6,116 bases of DNA from CAZHZT01 sp964537285 (GCA_964537285.1 CAZHZT010000198.1:1-6116); one strand, 5' to 3'; numbered from the stretch's first letter, positions 1 to 6,104 are shown. A program made the numbers and translations. Notes: generated by a model not told the origin, from the sequence alone.

Positions 1-83
1 CAAGGGCATTCAAGGGTTATCATTTTGAAGTTCCACACAATTTGTCAAAGAACGACCTTTTTTAGTAAGTACCTCTCGAAAAA

Positions 84-113
84 GAAATTGCGCGCCGCAG
101 GCGCGTTTATTTT
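84..113. terminator. GC-rich terminator-like hairpin
   Basis: CGCGCC (91-96) and GGCGCG (100-105) form a perfect 6-bp GC stem around the triloop GCA. On the plus strand the stem is followed by TTTATTTTC. On the minus strand it is followed by CAATTTCTTTTTC. Both sides therefore offer a T-rich tail, and the hairpin could act as an intrinsic terminator in either direction, most simply for a gene lying left of the window. The stem is short but wholly GC, in contrast with its AT-rich surroundings. Confidence 0.6.
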
Positions 114-165
114 CAAAGCGATTCTCGCTGACATAGTTTTTATACCTTACAGCGAAATTTTATTC

Positions 166-222
166 GAATAGAGACTCTTTTTGAGATTTTTCTTTGAAAA
201 ATCTCAAAAAGGGCCTCTATTC
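166..222. repeat. 27-bp inverted repeat, TTT loop
   Basis: The left arm (166-192) and right arm (196-222) pair over 27 positions with one A/C mismatch (174/214) and one T/G wobble (176/212), leaving only TTT (193-195) as loop. The outer part reads GAATAGAG against CTCTATTC, and the inner part GAGATTTTTC against GAAAAATCTC. No clean T-tract follows on either strand, so it is not a textbook terminator. It could be a small dispersed palindromic element or an RNase III-type processing hairpin of a read-through transcript. TATTC occurs at 161-165 and again at 218-222, which could be a duplicated target or simply part of the palindrome. Confidence 0.85.
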
Positions 223-284
223 AATACACCTGTTCTGTTCTCTTTTTTCGAATGAATGTCAAGGAATCATGAAAGAATAGCCCT

Positions 285-420
285 CACTTGGCGATATCAT
301 AAACCTTAACGTATCTTTGAGCAATGTAAGAAAATACATGATAAATCAAACATCATAAAAGTCTCATAACTTATTAAATAATTTTTGCAATGCAAAAAAG
401 TGTTTACGATATCGCCAGTG
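285..420. repeat. Inverted repeat flanking the metH promoter and start
   Basis: CACTTGGCGATATC (285-298) and GATATCGCCAGTG (408-420) are reverse complements apart from one extra T in the left arm. The core GGCGATATC/GATATCGCC is perfect over 9 bp. The left arm contains the candidate -33 TTG and the right arm covers metH codons 7 to 11. Because the left arm lies upstream of the predicted transcription start, it would act as DNA (two half sites) and not as an RNA hairpin. It could be chance. Confidence 0.4.
288..319 (+). promoter_or_regulatory. Probable Bacteroidota-type promoter of metH
   Basis: TATCTTTG (312-319) matches the Bacteroidota -7 consensus TAnnTTTG exactly. A TTG at 288-290 lies 21 bases upstream, within the usual range for the -33 element. 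Transcription would begin around 324-328, giving a leader of about 60-65 bases before the metH ATG. That leader is AT-rich, has no clear Shine-Dalgarno, and is too short for a cobalamin or SAM-I riboswitch. I also see no SAM-II-like core in it. Confidence 0.65.
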
Positions 421-3400
421 AACGGATTCTGGTTCTCGATGGGGCCATGGGTACGATGATCCAGGAATACAATTTAGAAGAAAAAGACTACCGAGGGGAA
501 CAATTTGCAGATTTTCATAAAGAACTCAAAGGAAATAATGATATTCTCTCTATCACCCAACCTCATATCATCGAAGCAATCCACAAAGCTTATCTGGATG
601 CAGGAGCGGATATCATTGAAACCAATACTTTTAATGCCAATGCTATCTCTCAGGCCGATTACGATATGCAAGATCAGGCTTATACCATAAACCTTGCTTC
701 TGCACGCATTGCCCGAAAAGCGGCCGATGAATTTACTGCCCTTGACCCTGAAAAACCTCGTTTCGTGGCAGGGGCATTGGGCCCAACCAATCGTACGGGC
801 TCTCTTTCTCCTGATGTTAACAACCCTGGCTTCAGGGCTGTCTCCTTTGATGATTTGAAGGACACCTACTACGAACAGGCAAAGGGCCTGATCGATGGAG
901 GCGTTCATATCTTACTTATAGAAACGGTCTTTGATACATTAAATGCTAAAGCCGCTCTATTTGCTATTGACACCCTTTTTGAAGAAAGAGGCATCAAGCT
1001 CCCGATTATGGTGTCCGGTACGATTACCGATGCCAGCGGAAGAACGCTTTCCGGTCAAACAGTAGAAGCATTCTGGATCTCGGTAAGTCATGCCGAGCTG
1101 TTTAGCGTTGGATTAAATTGCGCTCTCGGAGCTAAAGAAATGAGGCCTCACCTAGAGTCGCTCTCTAAGATAGCCAATTGCTTTGTCAGCGCCTATCCTA
1201 ATGCAGGACTTCCAAACGAATTTGGAGAATACGATCAGGGAGCCGAAGAAATGCGCGATTATATCAAAGATTTCGGTTCAAATGGCTTTTCAAATATCAT
1301 TGGCGGATGCTGCGGCACCACACCCGATCATATCAGAGCGATGGCTGAGGCAGTTAAATCGATGCCTCCACGGAAAGTACCATCCGGCACTCCTTTCACC
1401 CAGCTGAGTGGATTAGAGCCCCTGATTATTCGCCCGGAAACCAATTTCGTGAACGTTGGCGAACGGACCAACGTAACCGGCTCAAGAAAATTCGCCCGAC
1501 TAATCAAAACAGGTGATTTCAATACCGCCCTATCTGTTGCTCAGCATCAGGTGGAAGGGGGCGCTCAAATCATTGACGTCAACATGGATGAAGGGCTTCT
1601 CGACTCTAAACAAGCGATGGTAGACTTTTTACACCTCGTCATGTCTGAACCGGAAATTGCCAAATTACCGATCATGATCGACTCGTCGAAATTCGATGTC
1701 ATTGAAGCGGGACTGAAGTGCGTTCAAGGCAAATCCGTTGTGAACTCTATTTCCCTCAAAGAAGGAGAAGATGAGTTTATACGCCAGGCTAAATTGGTTA
1801 GACGTTACGGAGCCGCTGCCATTGTAATGGCTTTTGATGAAAAAGGACAAGCAGATACCATAAAACGCAAAGTGGAAATCTGTCAACGAGCTTATAAAAT
1901 CCTTACGGAACAAGTTGGCTTTGCTCCGCATGACATCATTTTTGATCCTAATATTTTTGCTGTAGCTACCGGTATAGAAGAGCATAATGCTTACGCCCTT
2001 AACTTCATTGAAGCTACCCGACAAATTAAGGAAACCTGCCCCGGAGCTAAAGTCAGTGGCGGAGTCAGCAACATCAGCTTCTCATTCAGGGGCAATGATG
2101 TCGTCAGAGAAGCAATGCATTCTGCATTCCTTTATCATGCCATTAAAGCAGGCATGGATATGGGCATCGTTAATGCAGGTATGATAGAGGTTTACGAAGA
2201 AATCCCCAAAGATTTGCTTGAACGCGTAGAAGATGTACTCTTTAACAAACGCCCTGATGCTACCGACCGCCTTACAGAATTCGCAGAAAACTTCAAAGGG
2301 GAAGGCGGAAAAGCCTTGAAAAAAGACCTGAGCTGGCGAAGCGAACCCCTGGCAAAAAGGCTAGAACACGCCCTGGTCAAAGGAATTACAGAGTTTATTG
2401 TAGAAGATACTGAAGAAGCCAGACAGCAATTCCCTGCCCCAATAAACGTCATAGAAGGGCCTTTGATGGATGGGATGAATGTAGTGGGTGATCTGTTCGG
2501 GGCCGGTAAGATGTTTCTTCCTCAGGTGGTGAAAAGCGCAAGGGTGATGAAAAAAGCAGTAGCTTATCTCACTCCGTATATCGAAGCAGAAAAGAAAAAA
2601 TCAAACGCGAGCAGCAATAAAGGTAAAATCCTTCTTGCTACCGTAAAAGGCGATGTGCATGATATCGGGAAAAATATCGTCGGCGTCGTACTAGCATGCA
2701 ATAACTACGAGGTTATTGATATAGGTGTGATGGTGCCAGCACAAAAAATACTGGAAACTGCTCGCAAAGAAAATGTAGACATCATAGGCCTAAGTGGTTT
2801 AATTACTCCTTCTCTGGATGAGATGGTTCATGTTGCTAAAGAAATGGAACGCCAAAACTTTGATGTTCCTTTACTTATTGGTGGAGCAACGACCTCCAAA
2901 ACACATACCGCCGTCAAAATCGAACCTCAATACAAAAACCCGGTTGTCCATGTATTGGATGCTTCTCGTTGTGTAGGAGTAGCAAGTAACTTACTCAGTG
3001 CGGATGAGAACACGCGTTCTAACTTCATTCTTGATATTAAGCAAAACTACCAGCGCTTAAGAGAAAACCGTGCCGGAAGGCAATCCAATAAAAAGTATAT
3101 CAGCCTGGAGAAAGCCCGAAACAATGCTTTTAACTTTGATTGGTCTAATTATTCTCCTCCTGTTCCAAATCAAGCCGGAATCCATGTTTTTGATCACTTC
3201 TCCCTGGAAGAACTCTCGAATTATATAGACTGGACGCCATTCTTCACTAGCTGGCAATTACATGGTAAATTCCCGGCAATCCTTCAGGATGAGGTGGTTG
3301 GAACAGAGGCTCAAAAGTTATATAACGATGCCCGCAGCATGTTGCGTCGAATCATTGATGAGAAATGGCTTTCTGCCAAGGCCATTATTGGCCTTTTCCC

Positions 3401-4079
3401 AGCCAATAGCTGCCCGGATGATAGTGTGGAGATTTACAGCAATGACGATCGCCAAGAAGCTATATATCGCCTCAATTTCTTGCGCCAGCAACGGCAAAAA
3501 GCCCCTGGCTTAGCGAACTTCAGTTTGTCAGACTTTATCGCCCCTAAAGACTCTGGTGTAAAAGATTATATCGGAGCCTTTGCTGTTACTTCCGGAATCG
3601 GGATCGAAAAATGGGTCAGCAAATTCGAAGAAGAACACGACGATTACAGCGCTATAATGCTTAAAGCATTGGCCGATCGCCTGGCAGAAGCTTTTGCAGA
3701 ATGCATGCATGAACGCGTTCGCAAGGATTACTGGGGCTATGCCCAAAACGAGGAGCTCGATAATGACAAACTCATCCAAGAAGCGTATAGAGGAATCCGT
3801 CCGGCCCCGGGTTATCCTGCCTGCCCCGAGCATACTGAAAAAGGAATCTTGTGGGAGCTATTAAAGGTAAAGGATCAGATTGGCATTTCGCTAACCGAAA
3901 GCTTTGCTATGTACCCTGCTGCTTCTGTTAGTGGTTGGTACTTCGCTCACCCCGACTCTAAGTACTTTGGTTTAGGCCAAATAAGCAAAGATCAGGTGAC
4001 TGATTATGCGAACCGAAAAAATATGAGCATTGAAGAAGCTGAAAAATGGTTGGCCCCTGTGCTAAACTATGACGTGTAA
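390..4079 (+). CDS. metH: Cobalamin-dependent methionine synthase, full length
   Basis: This cytoplasmic enzyme moves the methyl group of 5-methyltetrahydrofolate via cobalamin to homocysteine, giving methionine and tetrahydrofolate. All four modules are present in 1229 residues, close to the 1227 of E. coli MetH. The homocysteine domain (about 5-325) has zinc ligands C244 and C307-C308 in GGCCGT. The pterin/folate domain (about 350-615) has NVGERTNVTGSR and DVNMDEG. The helical cap (about 650-735) precedes the B12-binding domain (about 745-880), which carries DVHDIG with axial-ligand H757 and the GLSGLITPSL motif near 800. The C-terminal reactivation domain (about 905-1229) keeps the AdoMet-binding RPAPGY (1137-1142). 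Nothing is truncated or shifted. An in-frame TAA at 375-377 makes ATG 390 the first possible start. It has its own promoter and terminator, and metF does not follow it as it does in some Bacteroidota. It would need an external flavodoxin-type reductant for reactivation. Confidence 0.98.
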   Translation: MQKSVYDIASERILVLDGAMGTMIQEYNLEEKDYRGEQFADFHKELKGNNDILSITQPHIIEAIHKAYLDAGADIIETNTFNANAISQADYDMQDQAYTINLASARIARKAADEFTALDPEKPRFVAGALGPTNRTGSLSPDVNNPGFRAVSFDDLKDTYYEQAKGLIDGGVHILLIETVFDTLNAKAALFAIDTLFEERGIKLPIMVSGTITDASGRTLSGQTVEAFWISVSHAELFSVGLNCALGAKEMRPHLESLSKIANCFVSAYPNAGLPNEFGEYDQGAEEMRDYIKDFGSNGFSNIIGGCCGTTPDHIRAMAEAVKSMPPRKVPSGTPFTQLSGLEPLIIRPETNFVNVGERTNVTGSRKFARLIKTGDFNTALSVAQHQVEGGAQIIDVNMDEGLLDSKQAMVDFLHLVMSEPEIAKLPIMIDSSKFDVIEAGLKCVQGKSVVNSISLKEGEDEFIRQAKLVRRYGAAAIVMAFDEKGQADTIKRKVEICQRAYKILTEQVGFAPHDIIFDPNIFAVATGIEEHNAYALNFIEATRQIKETCPGAKVSGGVSNISFSFRGNDVVREAMHSAFLYHAIKAGMDMGIVNAGMIEVYEEIPKDLLERVEDVLFNKRPDATDRLTEFAENFKGEGGKALKKDLSWRSEPLAKRLEHALVKGITEFIVEDTEEARQQFPAPINVIEGPLMDGMNVVGDLFGAGKMFLPQVVKSARVMKKAVAYLTPYIEAEKKKSNASSNKGKILLATVKGDVHDIGKNIVGVVLACNNYEVIDIGVMVPAQKILETARKENVDIIGLSGLITPSLDEMVHVAKEMERQNFDVPLLIGGATTSKTHTAVKIEPQYKNPVVHVLDASRCVGVASNLLSADENTRSNFILDIKQNYQRLRENRAGRQSNKKYISLEKARNNAFNFDWSNYSPPVPNQAGIHVFDHFSLEELSNYIDWTPFFTSWQLHGKFPAILQDEVVGTEAQKLYNDARSMLRRIIDEKWLSAKAIIGLFPANSCPDDSVEIYSNDDRQEAIYRLNFLRQQRQKAPGLANFSLSDFIAPKDSGVKDYIGAFAVTSGIGIEKWVSKFEEEHDDYSAIMLKALADRLAEAFAECMHERVRKDYWGYAQNEELDNDKLIQEAYRGIRPAPGYPACPEHTEKGILWELLKVKDQIGISLTESFAMYPAASVSGWYFAHPDSKYFGLGQISKDQVTDYANRKNMSIEEAEKWLAPVLNYDV

Positions 4080-4082
4080 GGA

Positions 4083-4126
4083 AAAAACATGAGTCATCTC
4101 GAATTTTCAGGATGACTCATCTTTTT
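4083..4126 (+). terminator. Intrinsic terminator of metH
   Basis: ATGAGTCATC (4089-4098) and GATGACTCAT (4111-4120) form a perfect 10-bp stem. It is extended by a T/G wobble and inner pairs GAA/TTC, and is followed by CTTTTTCTTC. It begins about ten bases after the metH stop. An A-run (4082-4087) on the left side mirrors the T-run, so the structure could also stop transcription coming from the right. A very similar sequence recurs after lhgO (5945-5973). Confidence 0.85.
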
Positions 4127-4153
4127 CTTCAAAAACATTTATTTTTCTGCCTG

Positions 4154-4180
4154 ATATTGAGTAATTTTGTTACTCAACAT
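4154..4180 (+). promoter_or_regulatory. Palindromic operator over the -7 box of the regulator gene
   Basis: TTGAGTAA (4157-4164) and TTACTCAA (4170-4177) are perfect 8-bp inverted arms around TTTTG. After one mismatch the symmetry extends to AT on both flanks. The same bases contain TAATTTTG (4162-4169), an exact TAnnTTTG Bacteroidota -7 box, so the promoter core sits at the palindrome centre. A -33 TTG is not evident; only T-rich sequence lies near 4138-4144. The palindrome ends 11 bases before the regulator ATG, so the leader would be very short. The arrangement suggests that a dimeric regulator, plausibly the gene's own product, represses by covering the promoter. Confidence 0.6.
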
Positions 4181-4188
4181 GCTCATCA

Positions 4189-4725
4189 ATGATAGAAACA
4201 CTGATTTCTTCCAAAACTCGTATCAAGCTGTTGCTAAAATTCTTTCTCAACAGCGAGACCAAGTCTTACCTTAGAAGCCTGGAGGCTGAATTTGGAGAAT
4301 CTTCTAATGCTATTCGATTAGAGTTGAATCGTTTGGAAAAAGCAGGCATGCTCTCCTCACAAATGGAAGGCAACAAAAAAATGTTCCAGGCGAATATCCA
4401 GCACCCACTTTTCAGCGAAATCCGAAATATTGTAATTAAACATCTGGGCCTTGACAGAATAATAGAAAGCGTCATTGAACGATTAGGAGAAGTCAGGCAA
4501 GTCTTCCTGGCCGGCAGATTCTCAAAAGGATTGGATAGCGATATCATTGACCTGATTTTCATTGGCCAAATTGATAGAAACTTTTTAATCCAACTCATTG
4601 AAAAAGCAGAAAAGCTCGTCCACAGAAAAATCAGATACTTAATTTACAAGGAAGAAGAATGGAATGAGGAAACTCTATCCCAATTTAGTCCGAAACCTCT
4701 ATTACTCTGGTCAAAAGAGAATTAA
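4189..4725 (+). CDS. Winged-helix regulator with degenerate nucleotidyltransferase-like domain
   Basis: This is a 178-residue cytoplasmic protein with no signal peptide or membrane segment. Residues 1-75 look like an ArsR/MarR-type winged helix: SKTRIKLLLKFFLNS (8-22), a recognition-helix stretch SSNAIRLELNRLEKAG (38-53), and a wing with the conserved GNKK (61-64). Residues 95-155 resemble a small nucleotidyltransferase fold, but the motif reads AGRFSKGLDSDIIDL (108-122). The usual GS is GR, and the two acidic residues are spaced D118-x-x-D121 where active enzymes have DxD, so it is probably a ligand-sensing or dimerisation relic. From memory, close relatives sit at the head of Bacteroidota capsule and surface-polysaccharide clusters; that link is recall, not shown here. 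ATG 4189 is the first start after an in-frame TAA (4162-4164). It is followed by lhgO after a 3-base gap, implying co-transcription. Its own promoter carries a palindrome it may bind. Confidence 0.8.
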   Translation: MIETLISSKTRIKLLLKFFLNSETKSYLRSLEAEFGESSNAIRLELNRLEKAGMLSSQMEGNKKMFQANIQHPLFSEIRNIVIKHLGLDRIIESVIERLGEVRQVFLAGRFSKGLDSDIIDLIFIGQIDRNFLIQLIEKAEKLVHRKIRYLIYKEEEWNEETLSQFSPKPLLLWSKEN

Positions 4726-4728
4726 GCA

Positions 4729-5946
4729 TTGAGCCAATCATTTGACATAGCCATCATTGGAGCCGGAATCGTTGGCCTGGCTGCTGCCTTCAAAATCCTG
4801 AAAAAAGCTCCTTCTATCAGGATCTGTGTGATAGAAAAGGAAAGGGAGGTTGCCTTGCATCAATCAAGCCACAATAGTGGGGTAATTCACTCTGGAATTT
4901 ATTACAAACCAGGGAGTCAAAAGGCACTCAATTGTAGACAGGGATATCTGGAGCTATTGGAATTTGTGGATAAATATCAAATCCCGCATGATATATGCGG
5001 CAAAGTTATCGTTGCCACCCGGGAACAAGAAAGACCTCTGCTTCACAACATTCTTAAAAGAGGTATAAAAAATGGTCTTGAAGGTATTAAACTGATTGAC
5101 AGGGAGGAACTGAAAGAAAAAGAACCTTACGTAAACGGCTTGGAAGCCATCTGGGTGCCGCAGTCAGGCATAATCGACTACAAGGATGTCGCCCTGAAAT
5201 ATGCTGAACTAATTACAAAAGCCGGTGGAAGCATTTTCACCAACAACAAAGTTCAGTCTATTAAAACACAAGCCGGTGAAGCGATCATTACTACCAACCA
5301 ACAAGAACTCCGGGCTTCTTTAGCCATTAATTGTGCCGGTTTGTACGCTGATAAGATAGGGCATATGGTACAAGCTGATGAACCATTGAAAATCCTGCCC
5401 TTCCGGGGAGAATACTACGAATTGATCGAAGAGAAGGAATACTTTGTGAACAACTTAATCTATCCTGTGCCCAATCCTAATTTCCCTTTCCTGGGTGTTC
5501 ATTATACCCGCATGATCAAAGGAGGGATCGAGGCCGGCCCAAACGCAGTTCTGGCCTTTAAACAGGAGGGGTACAGCCGGTGGGATTTCAACGCCAACGA
5601 ACTCTTTGAAACGCTTGTTTATCCTGGCTTCAGAAAAATCGCCTCCAAATATCGGAAGACTGGCCTGGATGAAATGCATCGCTCCTTTTCAAAACGAGCT
5701 TTTGTAAAAGCGCTGCAACATCTTATCCCTGAGGTAGAAGAAAAGGATTTGAAACGAGGAAGATCAGGCGTCAGGGCTCAAGCCGTAAAAAAGGACGGAA
5801 ACCTGGTCGACGATTTTTACATCACGCAAACCCCAAATGTTATTAATGTATGGAATGCGCCATCTCCTGCGGCTACCGCCTCTTTAGCGATAGGGGGAAC
5901 CATCGCAGAGAAAGCTTTAAAATATACGTTCTTTGACAAACATTAG
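4729..5946 (+). CDS. lhgO: L-2-hydroxyglutarate oxidase/dehydrogenase, FAD-dependent
   Basis: The protein oxidises L-2-hydroxyglutarate to 2-oxoglutarate, a metabolite-repair step; in E. coli the LhgO electrons pass to the membrane quinone pool. The 405 residues are near the family length (E. coli about 422). Seen directly are the dinucleotide-binding GAGIVG (11-16) closing a beta-alpha-beta fold, the family stretch HNSGVIHSGIYYKPGS (48-63), FRGEYY (225-230), GVHYTRMIKGGIEAGPNA (256-273), SGVRAQ (346-351), and the C-terminal FAD-contacting NAPSPAATASLAIG (376-389). No signal peptide is visible. The start must be TTG 4729: the preceding in-frame codons are GCA and the TAA of the regulator gene, and the FAD motif begins only ten residues in. 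A weak AAGAGA lies about eight bases upstream, so coupling by re-initiation is likely. Broader DAO-family oxidases such as glycerol-3-phosphate dehydrogenase are alternatives, but the motifs favour LhgO. Confidence 0.93.
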   Translation: MSQSFDIAIIGAGIVGLAAAFKILKKAPSIRICVIEKEREVALHQSSHNSGVIHSGIYYKPGSQKALNCRQGYLELLEFVDKYQIPHDICGKVIVATREQERPLLHNILKRGIKNGLEGIKLIDREELKEKEPYVNGLEAIWVPQSGIIDYKDVALKYAELITKAGGSIFTNNKVQSIKTQAGEAIITTNQQELRASLAINCAGLYADKIGHMVQADEPLKILPFRGEYYELIEEKEYFVNNLIYPVPNPNFPFLGVHYTRMIKGGIEAGPNAVLAFKQEGYSRWDFNANELFETLVYPGFRKIASKYRKTGLDEMHRSFSKRAFVKALQHLIPEVEEKDLKRGRSGVRAQAVKKDGNLVDDFYITQTPNVINVWNAPSPAATASLAIGGTIAEKALKYTFFDKH

Positions 5947-5974
5947 TCATCCCGAATTTTCGAGATGACTCATG
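5945..5974 (+). terminator. Hairpin at lhgO stop, weak terminator or repeat
   Basis: AGTCATCCCGAA (5945-5956) pairs with TTCGAGATGACT (5959-5970) with a single C/A mismatch. The stem begins inside the lhgO stop codon. It is followed by CATGTTTGTG and not by a clear T-run, so termination would be weak. It matches the metH terminator at 26 of 29 positions (4092-4120 against 5945-5973), which points to a shared repeat element at both gene ends. Confidence 0.6.
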
Positions 5975-6006
5975 TTTGTGAAAAAAACCTTTGCATGATG
6001 TTGTTA

Positions 6007-6058
6007 ATCAAGATTTTACCTACTTTTTCCTTGATGAAAAAGTAGCAAAAAATCAAGG
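6007..6058. repeat. 10-bp hairpin whose loop complements both flanks
   Basis: CTACTTTTTC (6020-6029) and GAAAAAGTAG (6036-6045) form a perfect 10-bp stem with loop CTTGAT (6030-6035). The loop is the exact complement of ATCAAG at 6007-6012 and again at 6052-6057. The RNA could therefore switch between this hairpin and CCTTGAT/ATCAAGG pairing (6029-6035 with 6052-6058), or attempt an H-type pseudoknot. The unit resembles intergenic sequences I have met in Bacteroidota genomes, so a dispersed repeat is the simplest reading. Confidence 0.75.
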
Positions 6059-6083
6059 CTATATTCAATTTTTAACGCTTTTT

Positions 6084-6104
6084 GTCCCGAACTTGATTCG
6101 GGAC
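6084..6104. repeat. GTCCCGAA/TTCGGGAC palindromic repeat
   Basis: GTCCCGAA (6084-6091) and TTCGGGAC (6097-6104) form a perfect 8-bp stem with loop CTTGA, extended by a T/A pair. The T-run lies before the stem on the plus strand, so neither strand offers a terminator tail. AGGCT (6056-6060) and AGCCT (6105-6109) could close a larger stem around it. The CCCGAA/TTCGGG core resembles the hairpin after lhgO and looks like a REP-type intergenic repeat. No gene is supportable between 5975 and the right edge; an ATG at 6113 is too close to the edge to judge. Confidence 0.7.

Larger units (their letters stand above)
1..389. other. Non-coding region upstream of metH
   Basis: I see no supportable gene here. 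One forward frame is open from the left edge to a TAG at 169-171, but it has no visible start, crosses a GC-rich hairpin, and its translation matches nothing I recognise. The region contains a terminator-like hairpin (91-105), small competing inverted repeats around AGCGA/TCGCT (117-155), a 27-bp hairpin (166-222) and the probable metH promoter (288-319). The first 60 bases carry, on the minus strand, a GTTCTTTGACA-like stretch (RC of 43-53) that resembles boxA-type sequences of Bacteroidota rRNA leaders. I treat that as a hint only. Confidence 0.7.

Noticed and set aside
117..155. Small inverted repeats AGCGA/TCGCT (117-129) and TCGCTG/CAGCGA (125-155)
   Set aside because: Arms are only 5-6 bp, mutually exclusive and without a T-tail; such short repeats are expected by chance in AT-rich DNA.
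1..171. Forward frame open from the left edge to a TAG at 169-171, possibly the end of an upstream gene
   Set aside because: It runs through the GC-rich terminator-like hairpin, has no recognisable protein motif, and its residue composition looks like translated intergenic DNA. A real gene end cannot be excluded without the sequence to the left.
279..292. AGCC...TTGGC stretch resembling a cobalamin-riboswitch B12 box before metH
   Set aside because: It does not match the B12-box consensus, lies upstream of or within the predicted promoter, and the conserved helices of a cobalamin riboswitch are not visible around it.
474..908. Antisense open frame of 144 codons within metH, and similar shorter ones elsewhere in the three genes
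   Set aside because: They lie fully inside strongly supported genes on the opposite strand or another frame, show no family motifs, and have no promoter-like signal of their own.
2990..2998. TTACTCA half site of the regulator palindrome inside metH
   Set aside because: It is a single unpaired half site within coding sequence; a 7-base match is expected by chance in a window of this size.
6084..6104. Terminator function for the GTCCCGAA/TTCGGGAC hairpin
   Set aside because: The T-run precedes the stem on the plus strand and an A-run follows it on the minus strand, so neither direction has the needed tail; a dispersed repeat fits better.
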